NCBI GenBank assembly: GCA_014529385.2
Contig: CM043944.1
Coordinates: forward strand, 173,292,740-173,356,739
Reading direction: 5' to 3'
Length of the DNA stretch: 64,000 nucleotides
Source of the DNA: Adiantum capillus-veneris
Taxonomy: Eukaryota; Streptophyta; Polypodiopsida; Polypodiales; Pteridaceae
Positions 45,282-59,559 of this stretch are shown here, piece after piece; within the stretch, counting starts at the first letter, position 1, and every line of letters begins with the position of its first letter. Made by a program: the position numbers and the translations under genes. Under the pieces are notes generated by a model that made no database searches, was not told the DNA's origin, and saw only the letters and a program-made list of their open reading frames with translations.

Positions 45282-45689
45282 ATGTCTCTTCAAAATCACT
45301 TGTCCACTGGGCTTCAAAATGATGGAGAACGAGCTTTCTTTTTACGAACATTTTCTCATGAGCTACGAGAAGATCTAGCATCACAATATTGCCAAGATCT
45401 TTTGCAACGCTCAGAGATAAAAGTGTTATGGCCAGAAATAAGATATAACTTATTTTCTAACGGGAAAAAAGTTTGGAATATACAAAAGATTTTTCTTGAC
45501 GATTTGGTTGATTGGGATGGAAATTTAAACTTAGTGTTGGCAAAAGAAAAGTTAGGCCTAATCAAATATTACAAAGTGACCTACTATGGAGATGGAAACA
45601 TGCCTTTGTCATTGATGCACTATAGAATGAGTATGATAATCCGTCTCATTCCGGCAAAACGACTTTGTACTTATGAAAAGCCTTGGTAG
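45282..45689 (+). CDS. Unrecognised 135-aa ORF at the start of the CACTA genes
   Basis: An intact frame from ATG at 45,282 (MSLQNHLSTGLQNDGERAFF) to TAG. It has mixed charged composition, no signal peptide and no membrane segment. The motif LDDLVDWDGNLNLVLAKEK is present, but I do not recognise a domain. It lies 200 bp upstream of the transposase reading frame in the same orientation and may be its N-terminal exon or a separate small protein of the element. Confidence 0.4.
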   Translation: MSLQNHLSTGLQNDGERAFFLRTFSHELREDLASQYCQDLLQRSEIKVLWPEIRYNLFSNGKKVWNIQKIFLDDLVDWDGNLNLVLAKEKLGLIKYYKVTYYGDGNMPLSLMHYRMSMIIRLIPAKRLCTYEKPW

Positions 45690-45883
45690 ATTCAAAATAA
45701 GTTACATAGAAGAATGCTTTTATGAGATCATTGACTTCTTGTGAAGTTAAAGTACTTTATGTATTTTCATGTTTGTTTATTTCTCATAGCATTGAAGTGC
45801 TTAACTTTGTAATGGAGAGAGAATTTGTGTTTGAGGAATGGGCTAGTACCTCTTGGAAAGCCATAGTTTATTTCTCTTAGAGC

Positions 45884-48800
45884 ATGTTGTGTTGTAGCTT
45901 AATGAATATTACAAACATGGCTAGTTATTTTTCTTTGACAGTTATGGAGAGAACACACTTTTGGAAGTGTGATTGCAATTATCTTTGCAAGCATTCCAAC
46001 AATGGACGGTGCCTTGTAACCAAGCATACCTTTTATCACCACAAACAACAAGATGTTCTAGAAAATCTCCATCCTTCCATTAGCAAAAAACAAAAAATGG
46101 ATTCAGAACAAAGACTAGATCTTGCTAATGACCTGAGTGATAGTAGAGCAATTAACCATCTAGCCAAACACATTGATGGACCCTATAATGCAACACCTAC
46201 CCGAGCCATGGGACAAGGCAAGAAGCCCAACAGTTCTCAAAGAAATACATGGTGCACATGTAACATGTACTGTGCAGGTGATAGACAAGTTCATGCATCA
46301 ACCTATTATCGCCACCAAGCTTTGGCACATAACTTTGAAAGCTTCAAAAATAGTTTTGGTTTATCTTCTCCACTAAATTCAGAAGGAAACATGGAAGAGA
46401 ATGATGAACATCAGGCTCAAGTCTCTGAGTTTGATGGTGATGGTGATGGTGATGGCAATGACATCATTGATGAGCCAATGTCTATTAGTGAGAATGAAGA
46501 AAATCAATCTTCTCCTCTATACTTGGAGCTAGTTGAGAGGATACTAGAGCTCCAAAATTTATGGGATGAACATAAACTACCAATAGGTGTGCACGATAGA
46601 ATGCTTCGCATCCTATTTGGAGACTTGGGGGGGGCTAGAGTGATTAAAAATGCTTCCAAGAGAAGCATGGCTAGGCTATTAGTTCAACTTCCTCCTACAT
46701 GGGAAGGTGACCTTGGAGGATTCAAATTCCAGCTTGTTGGGATCAATTGCAAACCATGCTTAAAGGTCTTGGCATGGTTTCTTCCTTGCGCTATCGCATC
46801 TGCACAGGTAGTGATGTAGCCAAGTATCCACCCAAGCTTCTTCAACCAATCAATGAGGACAACTTTATAGGAGAGGTTCTTAAGTGCACATGTGAAGGTG
46901 GATCATTATCATCGAGGCTTAAACGTGATTGCTTGGAATGCTGCGAGAAGTGTTTAGTTTGTGCCAAAGCAAGGAAATCAATGCTTTCCTTTGACTACAT
47001 TCCCATCGGGCCTCAACTAAAGCTATTGACAAAGAGTAGCACTTATTCCCACGAGCTACTATGTTTATGGAGGCACAAAGAAAAATGGCTCAATGGAGAT
47101 GCAATTAGCAACCAAAGAAGCATTGTTGATTTTTGGGATGGACAAAAATTCCAAGAAGTCATGGACTTTTGGGATCCATCAACATCCTCTTTACAAGAAG
47201 TCTTACACTACTTTTCCTACCAGTAGACGTTATAAAGCTCTTCAAAATGTTGTGGGAGAAGAGTACAACTTTGTTTGCATCGAGTGTAAAGAGGACATTG
47301 TGTGTAAAAGGAGCCTACAAAAGGTACATAGAAGCATCACATTGTTTTTTTTTTTTTAAGATCTCATGATTTCAAACCAAACTTATTTTTTGGGTTGCCA
47401 TGTGAATAGGGTGATCCTCGAAATGTAGCATTGTTGCTACATTGGGATGGATTTCAGACATCACAAACAACCCAAAAGAGTTGTGGGGTAGTAGAGGTCA
47501 TGGTGTTGAATCCAGGAATCAAGTCTTCCATTGATATCTTGCCAGTTTTGTTTATCCCTCAAAGTTGCAAGAAAATTATGAAGGTTTCTGGTGAAGTTTT
47601 TGGGGCATTTTTGGAACCTTTGCTAGATGAGCTGGAAAGCCTATATCTAAATGGTGTGGAGGTGTTGTATGACTATCCCATAGAGAAGATCTTTGGTGCT
47701 AATCAACAAGGTCTTCAAAGCTATGTACGCTACGCACTATGGTCATGATGGTTACAGGCGACCATCCGGAACAATGCAAAATAGGCCTCTTCAAGAATGG
47801 AAGACAAGAGTTTTGCAGGTGTGATAAACCTCAAGCAACTCTAGTACGACCTGGGATAGGATCAAAAGAGGGGCGATACGTCTATAATGAAAATCACCGA
47901 CAAGCTAGATATCCACCTTCAAAGAGGACCATTGAGGAGATGAAAAAAGCTCTTGATGAGGCTAAACGATGTTGCACAGACAAAGAAAAGGAAGCATCAT
48001 GGAAAGAAGCTGGTCTCTCAGGAGAGTTCATACTCTGGAGATTATATGATCTATATGGATTTGATCTCTCTCTAGATTTAGTCTACGACCCAATGCATAT
48101 CTTATCATTGAATGTATTCAAGAAATATATCTCACATTTATTTGAAAGTGTTGAGGCTCCTTTGAAGAAAGAAATCATTAGGAAGAGGATGGGGTGTAGG
48201 AGGGCCTCGAGCTTATGGAGGTGATTAACATTTTGACGAATAGGTGTATGCCATGTGTGCAAGAATGGTGGGTGTGCAAGAGATGTGTTAGAGTAGTCAA
48301 AGGATTCACTTTTCCCCCCCAAAAAGGAGGTGGAAAATTTTATGATTTTCGTCCTTCCATAACTCCCACATATGATCTCCGATTTGAGCGGAGATTATAG
48401 ATCTGGAATCTACACGTCGAGCTCTTTCCAAAGATATGCTACATGATATGGTTTTACCTGCTAGATTTTAAATTCCATTTTGGGGGGAAACTTTGAATTC
48501 AAATAAACTAGCCGTTTTGCCTGTTTAAATTCAAAAGCTGTCCTTTGATTACTTTCTTAATACTAAAGGTTTGACTTCCTTAAATTGCCAAATAAAGAGG
48601 CTGTCCTAGACCCCATTCTCTTCGTAATGCAATGTTGATGTGTGTGTTGTTAAAAAGACAGCACCTACCTCCATTCGATATGGACGTTGGCCTAACTCCC
48701 CAAGCATCTACTTTGCAAGCTTCAAGATGAGAACTAAAAGTTCATCCAGTGGTGTCTACCATATGTTTTGAGAGTTGTTAGTGGCATTCCTCCTGAAATG

Positions 48801-50301
48801 CATGTTTTGGGATTTTTGCTGATTGACATTGCACACAGCTTCTACAACCATAGTAGAGATCATGGATGGTCTGTGAAAGACATAGAAGTTGTGAAGACAT
48901 TGCTACAATCATGGAGAGTTTGAAATGAAGAAATCTTTGGTGCGAACTCATCACCTCTAGAACATGTAGCTGGTATGTACATCTTGATTAGTTAACAGTA
49001 AGTTTGATATATTTGTTCAGGAGAATAATCTCTTGATAACTTGTTTATAGGTAATGGTGAGATGCTTGATGATGTCTTGCGCCATGGGTTGCATGATCGC
49101 TTTTGGTGTTACATATTTGAGCGTCTTGTAAAGGCATACAACTCCATCAAAACAAATAACATGGAGGATTAAGCTTCATTTGCAAAGTTCTATTTGAGAA
49201 GGTTCTTCACAAGAGCTTTTCAGGCTATCCGTGGTGATAGTGACAATCTCTTACCTTCTGAAAGGTTTTTGAAGGACCTACATTGTGCATTGATTCTTTC
49301 TCAAAGCAGCTCGCTATTAGCAGATGCTCCATCACATGATTGATCTCTGTCACATATGGATGGGCTATTGGTTGTGTCTTCAATTGAAAAGGCTAAATCT
49401 ATGTGGAGTGATCTATTAAAATATGGAAGCAATTCACCATGCACTAGAAATCTTCTTCTCAAGGGGATTGCAATATCAAAGAAGAGATGCACTTATAGAG
49501 ATCCTACTAGTGAAGAGAAAACTTATCTAAAGAAGTTTTGGAACATTGCAGAGCAATACTTCCAATGTTTGGAAGTAAAGACATACCAAAAGGTCCTCTT
49601 TAAAGGGGATATATTTAATGTGGGCGCCAATGTCATAGTGAAGGTGGATACCGATGATGCAACGGTGGAACACAGAGGTCACTGGAAGGCTTGTATAACA
49701 TCCTTGTTCTCAACACAGTTTGATGGAAAGTGTATGCTTTTCTTTGGTGGACGGTATTACAAGCAATGCATTGTGGGAAACGAGGACTCGGAACAATTGT
49801 TAATGGATCCAATTACTCAAATGAGTGTGCTTGAGAAGGCCCCTTTTCCTTTCACATGGGATTGTGCTCGGCCCATCTACTCTATACTTCACAAATTTAT
49901 TCCATTGCCAATACCAAGGAGGCAGAGGCTCATTGCTTATGAGGTGAAGGATTTGAGGCAGCGTGATAGCTTGTTAATGGACGGAGGTTGTGGAAATGTT
50001 CCATTATGGGTGGAGGTCCATGATATAGTTCAAGTGTGCTTGAATAGCGAGAATGCAATACAGATTCAACATGCTGTTGTTAGAGAGACTGATTACGAAA
50101 GGAAAAGGGCAAAGCTTGTTTTATTGGAGCATGATGCATATCAACAAAACACTTATAAAGTTTGCAGAGAGGAGCATCAATGGAGAAGTTGGGATACATG
50201 TTCCATTCAAATTAAAGATTGGACAGTCACAAAACAAAAAAAAGGTTATAAAGCCTGGACAGGCGGCTAGATGGATACCTATTGTTTGGCATTCTCCATA
50301 G
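45884..50301 (+). pseudogene. Tnp2-like (CACTA) DDE transposase, broken
   Basis: A discontinuous plus-strand gene. The N-terminal zinc-rich part reads HFWKCDCNYLCKH and CTCNMYCAGDRQVHASTYYRH. An acidic stretch (EFDGDGDGDGND) follows. The next segment has CTCEGGSLSSRLKRDCLECC, CLVCAKARKSMLSFDYIPIG and FWDGQKFQEVMDFWDP, the usual Tnp2 zinc and DGQ-type block. One intron is clear: donor AAAAG/GTACAT after 47,323 and acceptor GAATAG before 47,410, phase 0. Exon 3 has LLHWDGFQTS, LPVLFIPQS and FLEPLLDELESLYLNGVEV, followed by VTGDHPEQCKIGLFK and DPMHILSLNVFK, which supply the candidate acidic catalytic residues. Later parts are IPPEMHVLGFLLIDIA, HDRFWCYIFERLVKAYN and a long C-terminal region to 50,270. 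Frameshifts near 46,720, 47,740 and 50,150 and stops near 48,920, 49,170 and 49,341 disable it. Confidence 0.75.
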
Positions 50302-50329
50302 ACATATAATTGTGGTAGCCCCTTTTATT

Positions 50330-50870
50330 CAATCACTGCTAGTAATCTTGTGGAAATATTTTAGAAAGACTATTGCTTCATGGATGAAAATTGTTGTATT
50401 CATTGTTATGGTGTTCTTTACATATCTTTTGTATAACTTCACTCATATGGTATGCAAGCATGGCTAGTACATTTGTGGAAGTAGTTTAGAATGCTAGTAT
50501 ACTTCTGGAAGTAGTTTAGAATGACTATAATTTCATGGATGACAATTTTTGTATTCATTGTTATGCAAGTAGTATACCTATGGAAGTAGTTTAGAATGAC
50601 TATTGCTTTATGGATGACAATTGCTAACTTCATTGTTACGATGTTCTTTGCATATCTTTCTTAGAACCTCATCATAGAGTATGCTAGAACTTCTGGGAGA
50701 CTTGCTTTATGGATGGAGATTATTGTACTAATTGTTAGTATACAAGCATGGCTAGTATACTTGTAGAAGTAGTTTAAAATGCATATTATTTTATACATGA
50801 CAATTGTTGTATTCATTGTCACAGTTTTCTTTACATGTCTTTCTAAAACATTACTCATAAAGTAATGTCA
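50330..50870 (+). repeat. Diverged tandem repeat between the two CACTA genes
   Basis: The block 'ggaagtagtttagaatgacta', then 'tttatggatgacaattgttg' and 'tattcattgttatg' recurs about five times with unit lengths between about 75 and 160 bp because of internal deletions. It lies directly upstream of the splice acceptor before the accessory gene, so it is probably intronic or intergenic. Confidence 0.75.
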
Positions 50871-50955
50871 AGTGTGTGTATAATTTTTGAGATAAATTTT
50901 GTTACTTAAATGTCTTGCTACTCATGTGTGTGTTCAATGCTTTGTCTTTTCAGAT

Positions 50956-53165
<2,210 letters not shown>

Positions 53166-53289
53166 TTTTATAATCCAACCACATGATTTAAGAACTGTAG
53201 CATGTAAGTGACACGTTATGTAAGCTTTCACTTGTTATACTCATAGCTATCTTTATGAATTAAGCCTACTTTAGTCTCCTAATGTTGAA

Positions 53290-53728
53290 GTAATCTCTCC
53301 TAAATTGTTTGCTCGTGGGAAAATTTTTAGATTAATTACTATTTTGTGTCTACATGTTCCTTAATAAATTATTAGGTGAACTACTAGGTTGTTTATAGAA
53401 AAGTTACTAGATGAATTACTAGTTTGCAAGCAACCGTCCTTATATATTACTAGATGACTTGCTAGGTCGTAAACAAAAATTGCTAGTTGACTTACTGGTT
53501 TGAAAACACCGATATGTAAGGTCAAACTAGTAATTGAGTCAACTCCTACATTGAACTAGTGATATTTTTACCATATTGAAACTTGAATTGCCATATGGCT
53601 ATTCAACTCTCCATATAGTAACAAAATTACTATATGTAGCATCCAGGAGTTGTCTCTTTTTTACTAGTTTGCACTCTTACTAGATGTGTGTATTGAAACT
53701 AGTGAATCATCTAGCAATCATATATTTT
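53290..53728 (-). repeat. Right subterminal repeat array
   Basis: Repeated motifs such as ttactagatgaattactag, ttactagatgacttgctag and aaattgctagttgacttact resemble the ctagatgaactagcaa motif of the left array. The word ccatatagtaac, the reverse of the left array's family, also occurs. Together with the left array this gives mirror-image ends. Confidence 0.65.
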
Positions 53729-53762
53729 TTACTATATCGTAATCTGTCCAAAGCCCCTTGTG
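53729..53762 (-). repeat. Right terminal inverted repeat of the CACTA element
   Basis: Reverse complement begins CACAAGGGGCTTTGGACAGA. It is followed on plus by the target duplication ATG. Confidence 0.88.
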
Positions 53763-53765
53763 ATG

Positions 53766-54212
53766 GCAACAAGGACTCAGACATATCCAAAGCTCAGAAA
53801 GCTCTGTGAGCAGTGTTCCTTCCAAAGCAAAAGTGGAAAACACAACAGCAGCAACAACAATAATAAACATCATAAGGAGAAGACGTCATTCTATCTCGTA
53901 GCATAGAATTAGCATAGACCCTCACTATATGCTGTAAACATACGTCGCCGTGAGCAACTATGCATACATACTCTCCCTTCAAGCAAAATTCCCTCATGCA
54001 CGCCCAAAAAAACGTCTCCAAGAGCCCATTTTCAAAGAGAGAGAAGGAGGAGAGGGGGGGCGGGGGGTGTTAAATGCCTGGAAATTTGGCAAAACTGTAT
54101 GTCAACAGACAACTCGACTTAACAGCAGCTCGAGCGAGTCCCACGAGCTCTAGTTTGATCAACAGCTCGCGAGCATGGGCTATGCACTGAGCTACAGAGC
54201 GTCTTAGCAAGA

Positions 54213-54249
<37 letters not shown>

Positions 54250-55039
54250 CAGAGGTCTCCACTTCCTCTAAGCCATTGCCGCCTGTTCGCCTTCCTAAAC
54301 AACAACCCCGGGCGCGGGCACCCTCCCAACGTCCTCCAACTCCGTTCTTTTTTCTTTGCCCGCGTGGCCACCCTGAATCTTCTTCTCCTTAATAGAGTAG
54401 TATAGTATAGATAATATAAAGAATATATCGATATATAGATTGGAAATCTTGCAAAATAACTCGTTTTTTGGGTAATCAATATTAGTTTCATGAAATTTCC
54501 AAGCGAATTCTTTCTTTTTTTACCTCAGCTCAATTGGCTGTTTTGATTTAATATCAATGGGCTCAAGGCTAAGGTGAGGCACAATTTTTGTAAACACTTG
54601 TCCTTAGTAAAGGAATGGATTTTGGATGCATCTAGATAGCTTGGTGATTAGAGCCACATGGCAAGCTAATGATAGTTTTTTCAAAAATTGTTTATTCGCC
54701 CCTCTTAAAGAGGGGCATTGAGTATTGTGTGAATTTGTGTCAAACGTTATTTCTTATGCTTTTACAATATATTGCAGGGAAAATTACCAAAATAGCCCTC
54801 TAATTTGTGGAAATTTCCAAAATACTCTTCAAATTTCAAAATACCCTTGTATTTATTTTGGTTAGATTGTTCAAGATTTTTGGCATACCCAAAGGGCTAA
54901 GGCCATAGTGGTGGTTTCCCTTTCTTCTTACAGAAAAAGAAAAGATTATTTTTTAAAAAAATAATTTTTTTATTGGATGATATAAGAAAAAGATAGTCAT
55001 TGCAAGGACACCCAAATATATTGGCATCGGTTGAATCAC
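53766..55039. other. Non-coding DNA with (CT)n and a Helitron-like end
   Basis: (CT)n at 54,213-54,247. At 54,391-54,412 taatagagtagtatagtatagat is, on minus, TCTATACTATACTACTC, like a plant Helitron 5' end. At 54,780-54,850 is a copy of the tattttgg-type dispersed block. No gene is seen. Confidence 0.45.
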
Positions 55040-55151
55040 CAGGTAAACTTTCCCACTATCGTTCACTCTTTTCCAAAGCAAAAGGGAAGCTATGTCAGGT
55101 AAACTTTCCCACTATCGTTCACTCTTTTCCAAAGCAAAAGGGAAGCTATGT
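55040..55151. repeat. Perfect 56-bp tandem duplication
   Basis: The 56-bp unit beginning caggtaaactttcccactat occurs at 55,040-55,095 and again, identically as far as I can see, at 55,096-55,151. Identity implies a recent duplication. Confidence 0.92.
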
Positions 55152-55321
55152 CACGCCCTCCCATTCTGCCTTTCTCCTTCCTGCTTTGTCTGCATATCTT
55201 CCCCACCCCTTCCACCATCTCCTGCCCTCGTCCCTCCTGAGCTGCACCTTTCTCCCTCAATTGCCTGCTTCAACCCACCATCGCTTGCCCTCCTTCACCC
55301 CTCTCTCTCTCTCTCTCTCTC

Positions 55322-55400
55322 TCTTCGCGCTCCATTGAACCTGCTCACGCATATCACAAGAAGATAGAGCTTCTTCGCGCTCCATTGAACCTGCTCACGT
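55322..55400. repeat. 50-bp spaced repeat 'cttcgcgctccattgaacc'
   Basis: The block cttcgcgctccattgaacctgctcacg occurs at 55,323 and 55,373, with the spacer between them unrelated to it. It lies just after a (CT)n tract at 55,302-55,322. Confidence 0.85.
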
Positions 55401-55805
55401 ACTGCTGCCGCCCTTTATCTTTCGAGTGGGAAATAGTCTGCCCCCCTCCTCGGGACTAACTGCTGCCCCCCTCCATCATTTATCTTTAATCGCCTGTTAG
55501 GTGAGAGAAGGAGAGAGGATGAGCTCTACAGACGTTGCAAATGGAGCTGTGCATGTAGGAGCACTAGACAATGTGGCGGTAAATGGTCCGCGAGGGGGTC
55601 CGAGCAGGAATGATCCATAGCTGAAGGCGTACTGAAATGATTGTTAAATTTATCAGCATGAGAGAAGCCGAACCACTTGCTATCGATACTAGGTGCAGCA
55701 GCCGTAGTAGTACCCTGCATTTCTAGCTGCATCAGACTCACTTCTTTAATGTTGTGCAGGCAGCTGACCTCGATCTTATACTCTGCGAGCATGGCTGCTG
55801 ACGAT

Positions 55806-56024
55806 TCACGCAAGGGCTGAGCCTGCAGATTCTCTGGCGCAACTACAAACTGCAATTGACTTTTTCCGGGTTGAAATATCCGCGCAGTCGTTGGAAATGG
55901 GGAGGGCGATACTCGCCAGGCAAAGCTTGCGGCTTCTGCCATTATACTGGACGCGAAGGGGGTGGGTAGCAATGAAGCAAGGCATGGCACACAACAAGCA
56001 GCAGCTGGAAGCCACCATCGCCAT
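55806..56024 (-). CDS. Possible first exon of a plastid-targeted protein
   Basis: From ATG at 56,024 the frame reads MAMVASSCCLLCAMPCFIAT and continues for 72 residues rich in A, S, C, R and K and poor in acidic residues, the make-up of a chloroplast transit peptide. The region is more GC-rich than its surroundings, and a (GA)n tract lies upstream, as often in plant leaders. The frame ends at 55,806. A different minus frame stays open to 55,526 (AEYKIEVSCLHNIKEVSLMQ), which may be a further exon in another phase. I see no domain, so this is only a candidate. Confidence 0.3.
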   Translation of the reverse strand: MAMVASSCCLLCAMPCFIATHPLRVQYNGRSRKLCLASIALPISNDCADISTRKKSIAVCSCARESAGSALA

Positions 56025-56087
56025 GGCCAGCTTTGGTTTTGGTGCAGGGCAAGCAAAGGAGAGGAAAGGCTTGCTCGTCTGAGAGCG

Positions 56088-56140
<53 letters not shown>

Positions 56141-56341
56141 GCGCAGCATCCTTCTCGTTTTGTTGTGACTCGCAGTGCTCGTAGATCCATGGTTGCCTGT
56201 AAACCCTCCCAAATCCCTTCAATCTCAGCATTTTGGTACCTTCCCAAACATGCCGTGTTTGCAACTTGCAAGTAGATCTCCTTACTGACCTAGTGTGAAT
56301 GCAATTCTAGACTCGACAGTCACAACACACACTCACATTGT

Positions 56342-56399
<58 letters not shown>

Positions 56400-58070
56400 A
56401 TGTCTAGTTTAGTGTTGTATATGGCTTTTGTTGATCCTCTCACCCAAATGTTGTATATGGCTTTTGGCAAAGCTTTTGACATAAATTTTGATTAATTAGT
56501 ATTGCATTGCTCTTTTTGGCGTGCGGTTGCAGGTATCTTTTGTAATTTGTTTTACGGTTGATGGTCCCTTTGTAGACGGCCGTAGTGTCGAGACCGTATC
56601 CCCACCATTTACATTTACTCTATTTTTTTTTTACGGTGGGGTGACCCAGGCGAGGCATATACATGTCATATCATAGGCTAGCCAACCTACTGTATTTATG
56701 TATTTTTATGTACCCGCTCGCTCTATCGTCTATATTTGTCTCGATCGTCACGAGCCCCAAGCCAGGTTCAATTTTGTGGGAATCAAGGTTCACCAAGGGT
56801 GGACAGGACACCAAGTTGCTCTCTCAAGGATTATTTCTTGCAACATAAAAACTTGTTCCTTCTCCTCTCTCTCTCTCTCTATATATATATCTTGCATGCA
56901 CCTCATTTTTGTAAAGCATTAATTTGAATCATTATTACTAGGAGGCCTCGTGATTTTATCACGTTTTTCCTTGTTTTATCTATATTCCTTTTTGACAATT
57001 GAGATCCGTTTTTGAGTGCTTAGCATGTAATTTGTCACAAATTATCTCCAAAAAGAAAGGCAACTATTCCTATAAATAATGAAACAATTAATCTCCAAAG
57101 CCTACGTAACCAACTCAAATTCTAGTTTTAGCATCTTGTATTGATAGACAATCAGTCTTCTTATGAAAAGCTACAAAAAAATTTATCGTTGGAGAAATTT
57201 GATCTCACGGTAGTTTGGGAATGTTGGAAAATTTGAGGAGAATTTTTGGGACTTTATATGACTATTGGGGGAATTTTTTTAATTTGAGGGGTATTTTGGA
57301 AATTTTCCATAAATTAGAGAAGTGTTTTGGTAATTTTTTCTATATTGTAATATAAATAAATCATTGTTCTATTTTTTTCAAAGAACATAATATTTTATTA
57401 TGGTATAACATACTTTAAAATACTCACTTTCTATTTTTCTCTCACAAAGAAACCTTTTATTATGAAATTCTTCTCAATAGCTTTATGTAAGGAGAGTGAA
57501 TTTTCACCCTTTTTTTTTAATAATTTAACATTGTTGTGATAAAGGTAAAAAAATGTTTCTAAATGCTATTGTTACTTTCTCATTTTCTCTCACAAAGATC
57601 TCTCTTATAATTATTAAAGCCCTCTCCAAAGCCTTATGTAAGCCAAGTGAACTTTCACCTTGCTTTAATACTTTCTTCTGTGCTTTTATGAAGAAAGGTT
57701 TAAATATTCAAATGTCCATCTCACTTTCTATATTTTAGAGCCCTCCCCTATACATTCTAAAGCCAAAGCCAGGGAGCTACCCTTTTCATTGGACGCATGC
57801 CTTGAATCAACCGCTTGTAGTTTGCTTGGAGGGTGTTTCGCTAATGGGTTTTTTTTTCCCTTTTGAGCGCACAGGGGGGTGGGGTGGGGTGGGGTGGGGT
57901 GGGGTGGGGAGGGGGGGTTGTCTCTTCAACGAAGCCCTCGGTGAAAATTGTGATGCTAATTGCCAATCATGGATGTGAGCCTAGTGAACATATAAGGGAT
58001 GCAAGCTAAAGCAAGGAGGCTCCATCAGACTAAAGAACACGAGGTCTTCAATGAAGAATCCGTCATGAGA
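56025..58070. other. Non-coding DNA with microsatellites and a GGGGT run
   Basis: (GA)n at 56,092-56,138, (TG)n-(GA)n at 56,338-56,398, (CT)n-(AT)n near 56,864-56,890. A copy of the dispersed tattttgg block lies at 57,230-57,330. At 57,876-57,918 ggggt repeats about five times inside a longer G-rich run. No gene is seen. Confidence 0.5.
57876..57918 (+). repeat. (GGGGT)n G-rich tract
   Basis: ggggggtggggtggggtggg continues with further GGGGT units and ends gaggggggg. Four or more runs of at least four G make a G-quadruplex possible. It does not match the plant telomere unit TTTAGGG. Confidence 0.85.
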
Positions 58071-58373
58071 TCTACAAATTTCAGGGATTTAATATTTACG
58101 TAATTATCAAAATATTTGTGTGATCACAAGATCTTGTTGACATATTTATATAATCGCAGTTAACATGATCACAAACAAACCGGTTCAGAGAAACCTGAAA
58201 ACCCACAAAAAAACCGTCGAGCCCCGTCGGGTTTATGCATTTTCCCTATGGGCCCCGTCGGGCTTTTGCATTTTCCCTACGGGCTCGTCAGGAAAACCCT
58301 AAAGCCCGACGGGTTGCAGCTTAATATCATAGAGGGCCCTAATTGGGCACGTTGGATATTTTTTGTTGAGCCA

Positions 58374-58551
<178 letters not shown>

Positions 58552-59169
58552 AATGACTATCTTTGTTGTGGAGCTATCTATTGTCGCCACAATTACAATG
58601 ATTACTTGCATGCAAAAACAGACGTCATTTGATACACTTACAACCACAAATAGTTCGTAGATGCGTTAGCACACATGCTCCGGTTTGCAAGGAATGCTTG
58701 GCATTGTTGTGTAGCTCTCTCCGAGCCAATTGTGATGGTGCAGTTGAATCTCCAATGTGATGAGGAGGCAAGAAGTAGCGTTAGAATGAAGCTCACACTC
58801 TCTCTCTTTCTCTCTCACAGACGGTCAATGATAGCCTAAAACTTTGATTATGATAAAGTTATCTTTACAAAATGACCTAGGTACCTTATATACTAAAGCT
58901 ACCATAGGTTAAATCAAAATAGAGTTCAAGGGGTCAAATGGATTTGTATTTACAATCTGGAAGTGCCATTGCACCTCGGCTTCTACAACTAGAATAACTA
59001 TTCATTATAAATGATGTTTTTAACCATAATCCGCATCTTGTCATAACTATCAAAAAATAAGACTTTGGTATGGAAATTGAGTTATCGTGTTGTTGACCCA
59101 TGGGTCAACACTCCCCCCCTCCGAATTCTTGTCCTCCCTGACATGACCTCATTGTCAAATGTCGGTGTG

Positions 59170-59559
59170 GTCTTTGTTGTTGTTTTGCTTTCTTGTGATT
59201 TATGTTCTTCACATCCAAACCCCGAGTTGCAACATATGTGTTGTCATTATAGGGCTATTGCTAGATCTAAATTCAAAAAGAAGCCAATCTCGTTCAGCTT
59301 GACTCTTATCATCATGGATAGATAAAGCTGCAAATTCATTCATTGGAAGTTGTCTAGTAACTTGATCACAACCTCTTTTTGTTTCCATAAATATGATCAC
59401 TTTACTTCCATCCATCATTTGCTTCAGTAAATCTGGCAATTTTGAGTATTTCTCATTCTCAAAAACAACTTCTACAATCTTTTTGATTTGAAATTCAAAA
59501 CCCATGTTTGTTAGGGGCTTTTTAATTCTTTGCCTTCTTCGTATCACTTGTGCCGACAT
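59170..59559 (-). pseudogene. DEAD-box RNA helicase fragment (DBP2/RH20-like)
   Basis: The minus frame contains KKIVEVVFENEKYSKLPDLL, DGSKVIIFMETKRGCDQVTR and LSIHDDKSQAERDWLLFEFR, then SPIMT. These are the start of the second RecA-like domain of DBP2/DDX5-type RNA helicases: IIFMETKRGC and the SIHGDKSQ-ERD motif are highly characteristic. A 1-nt deletion near 59,246 shifts the frame before the TRGLDVK motif, which is still legible in the next frame. The N-terminal domain with the DEAD box is absent. One G of the IHGDK motif reads D. It lies within the TIR element at 58,082-60,786, so it is a captured, inactive copy of part of a host gene. Confidence 0.85.

Noticed and set aside
57876-57918. 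Interstitial telomere repeat
   Set aside because: The unit is GGGGT, not the plant TTTAGGG or its known variants.
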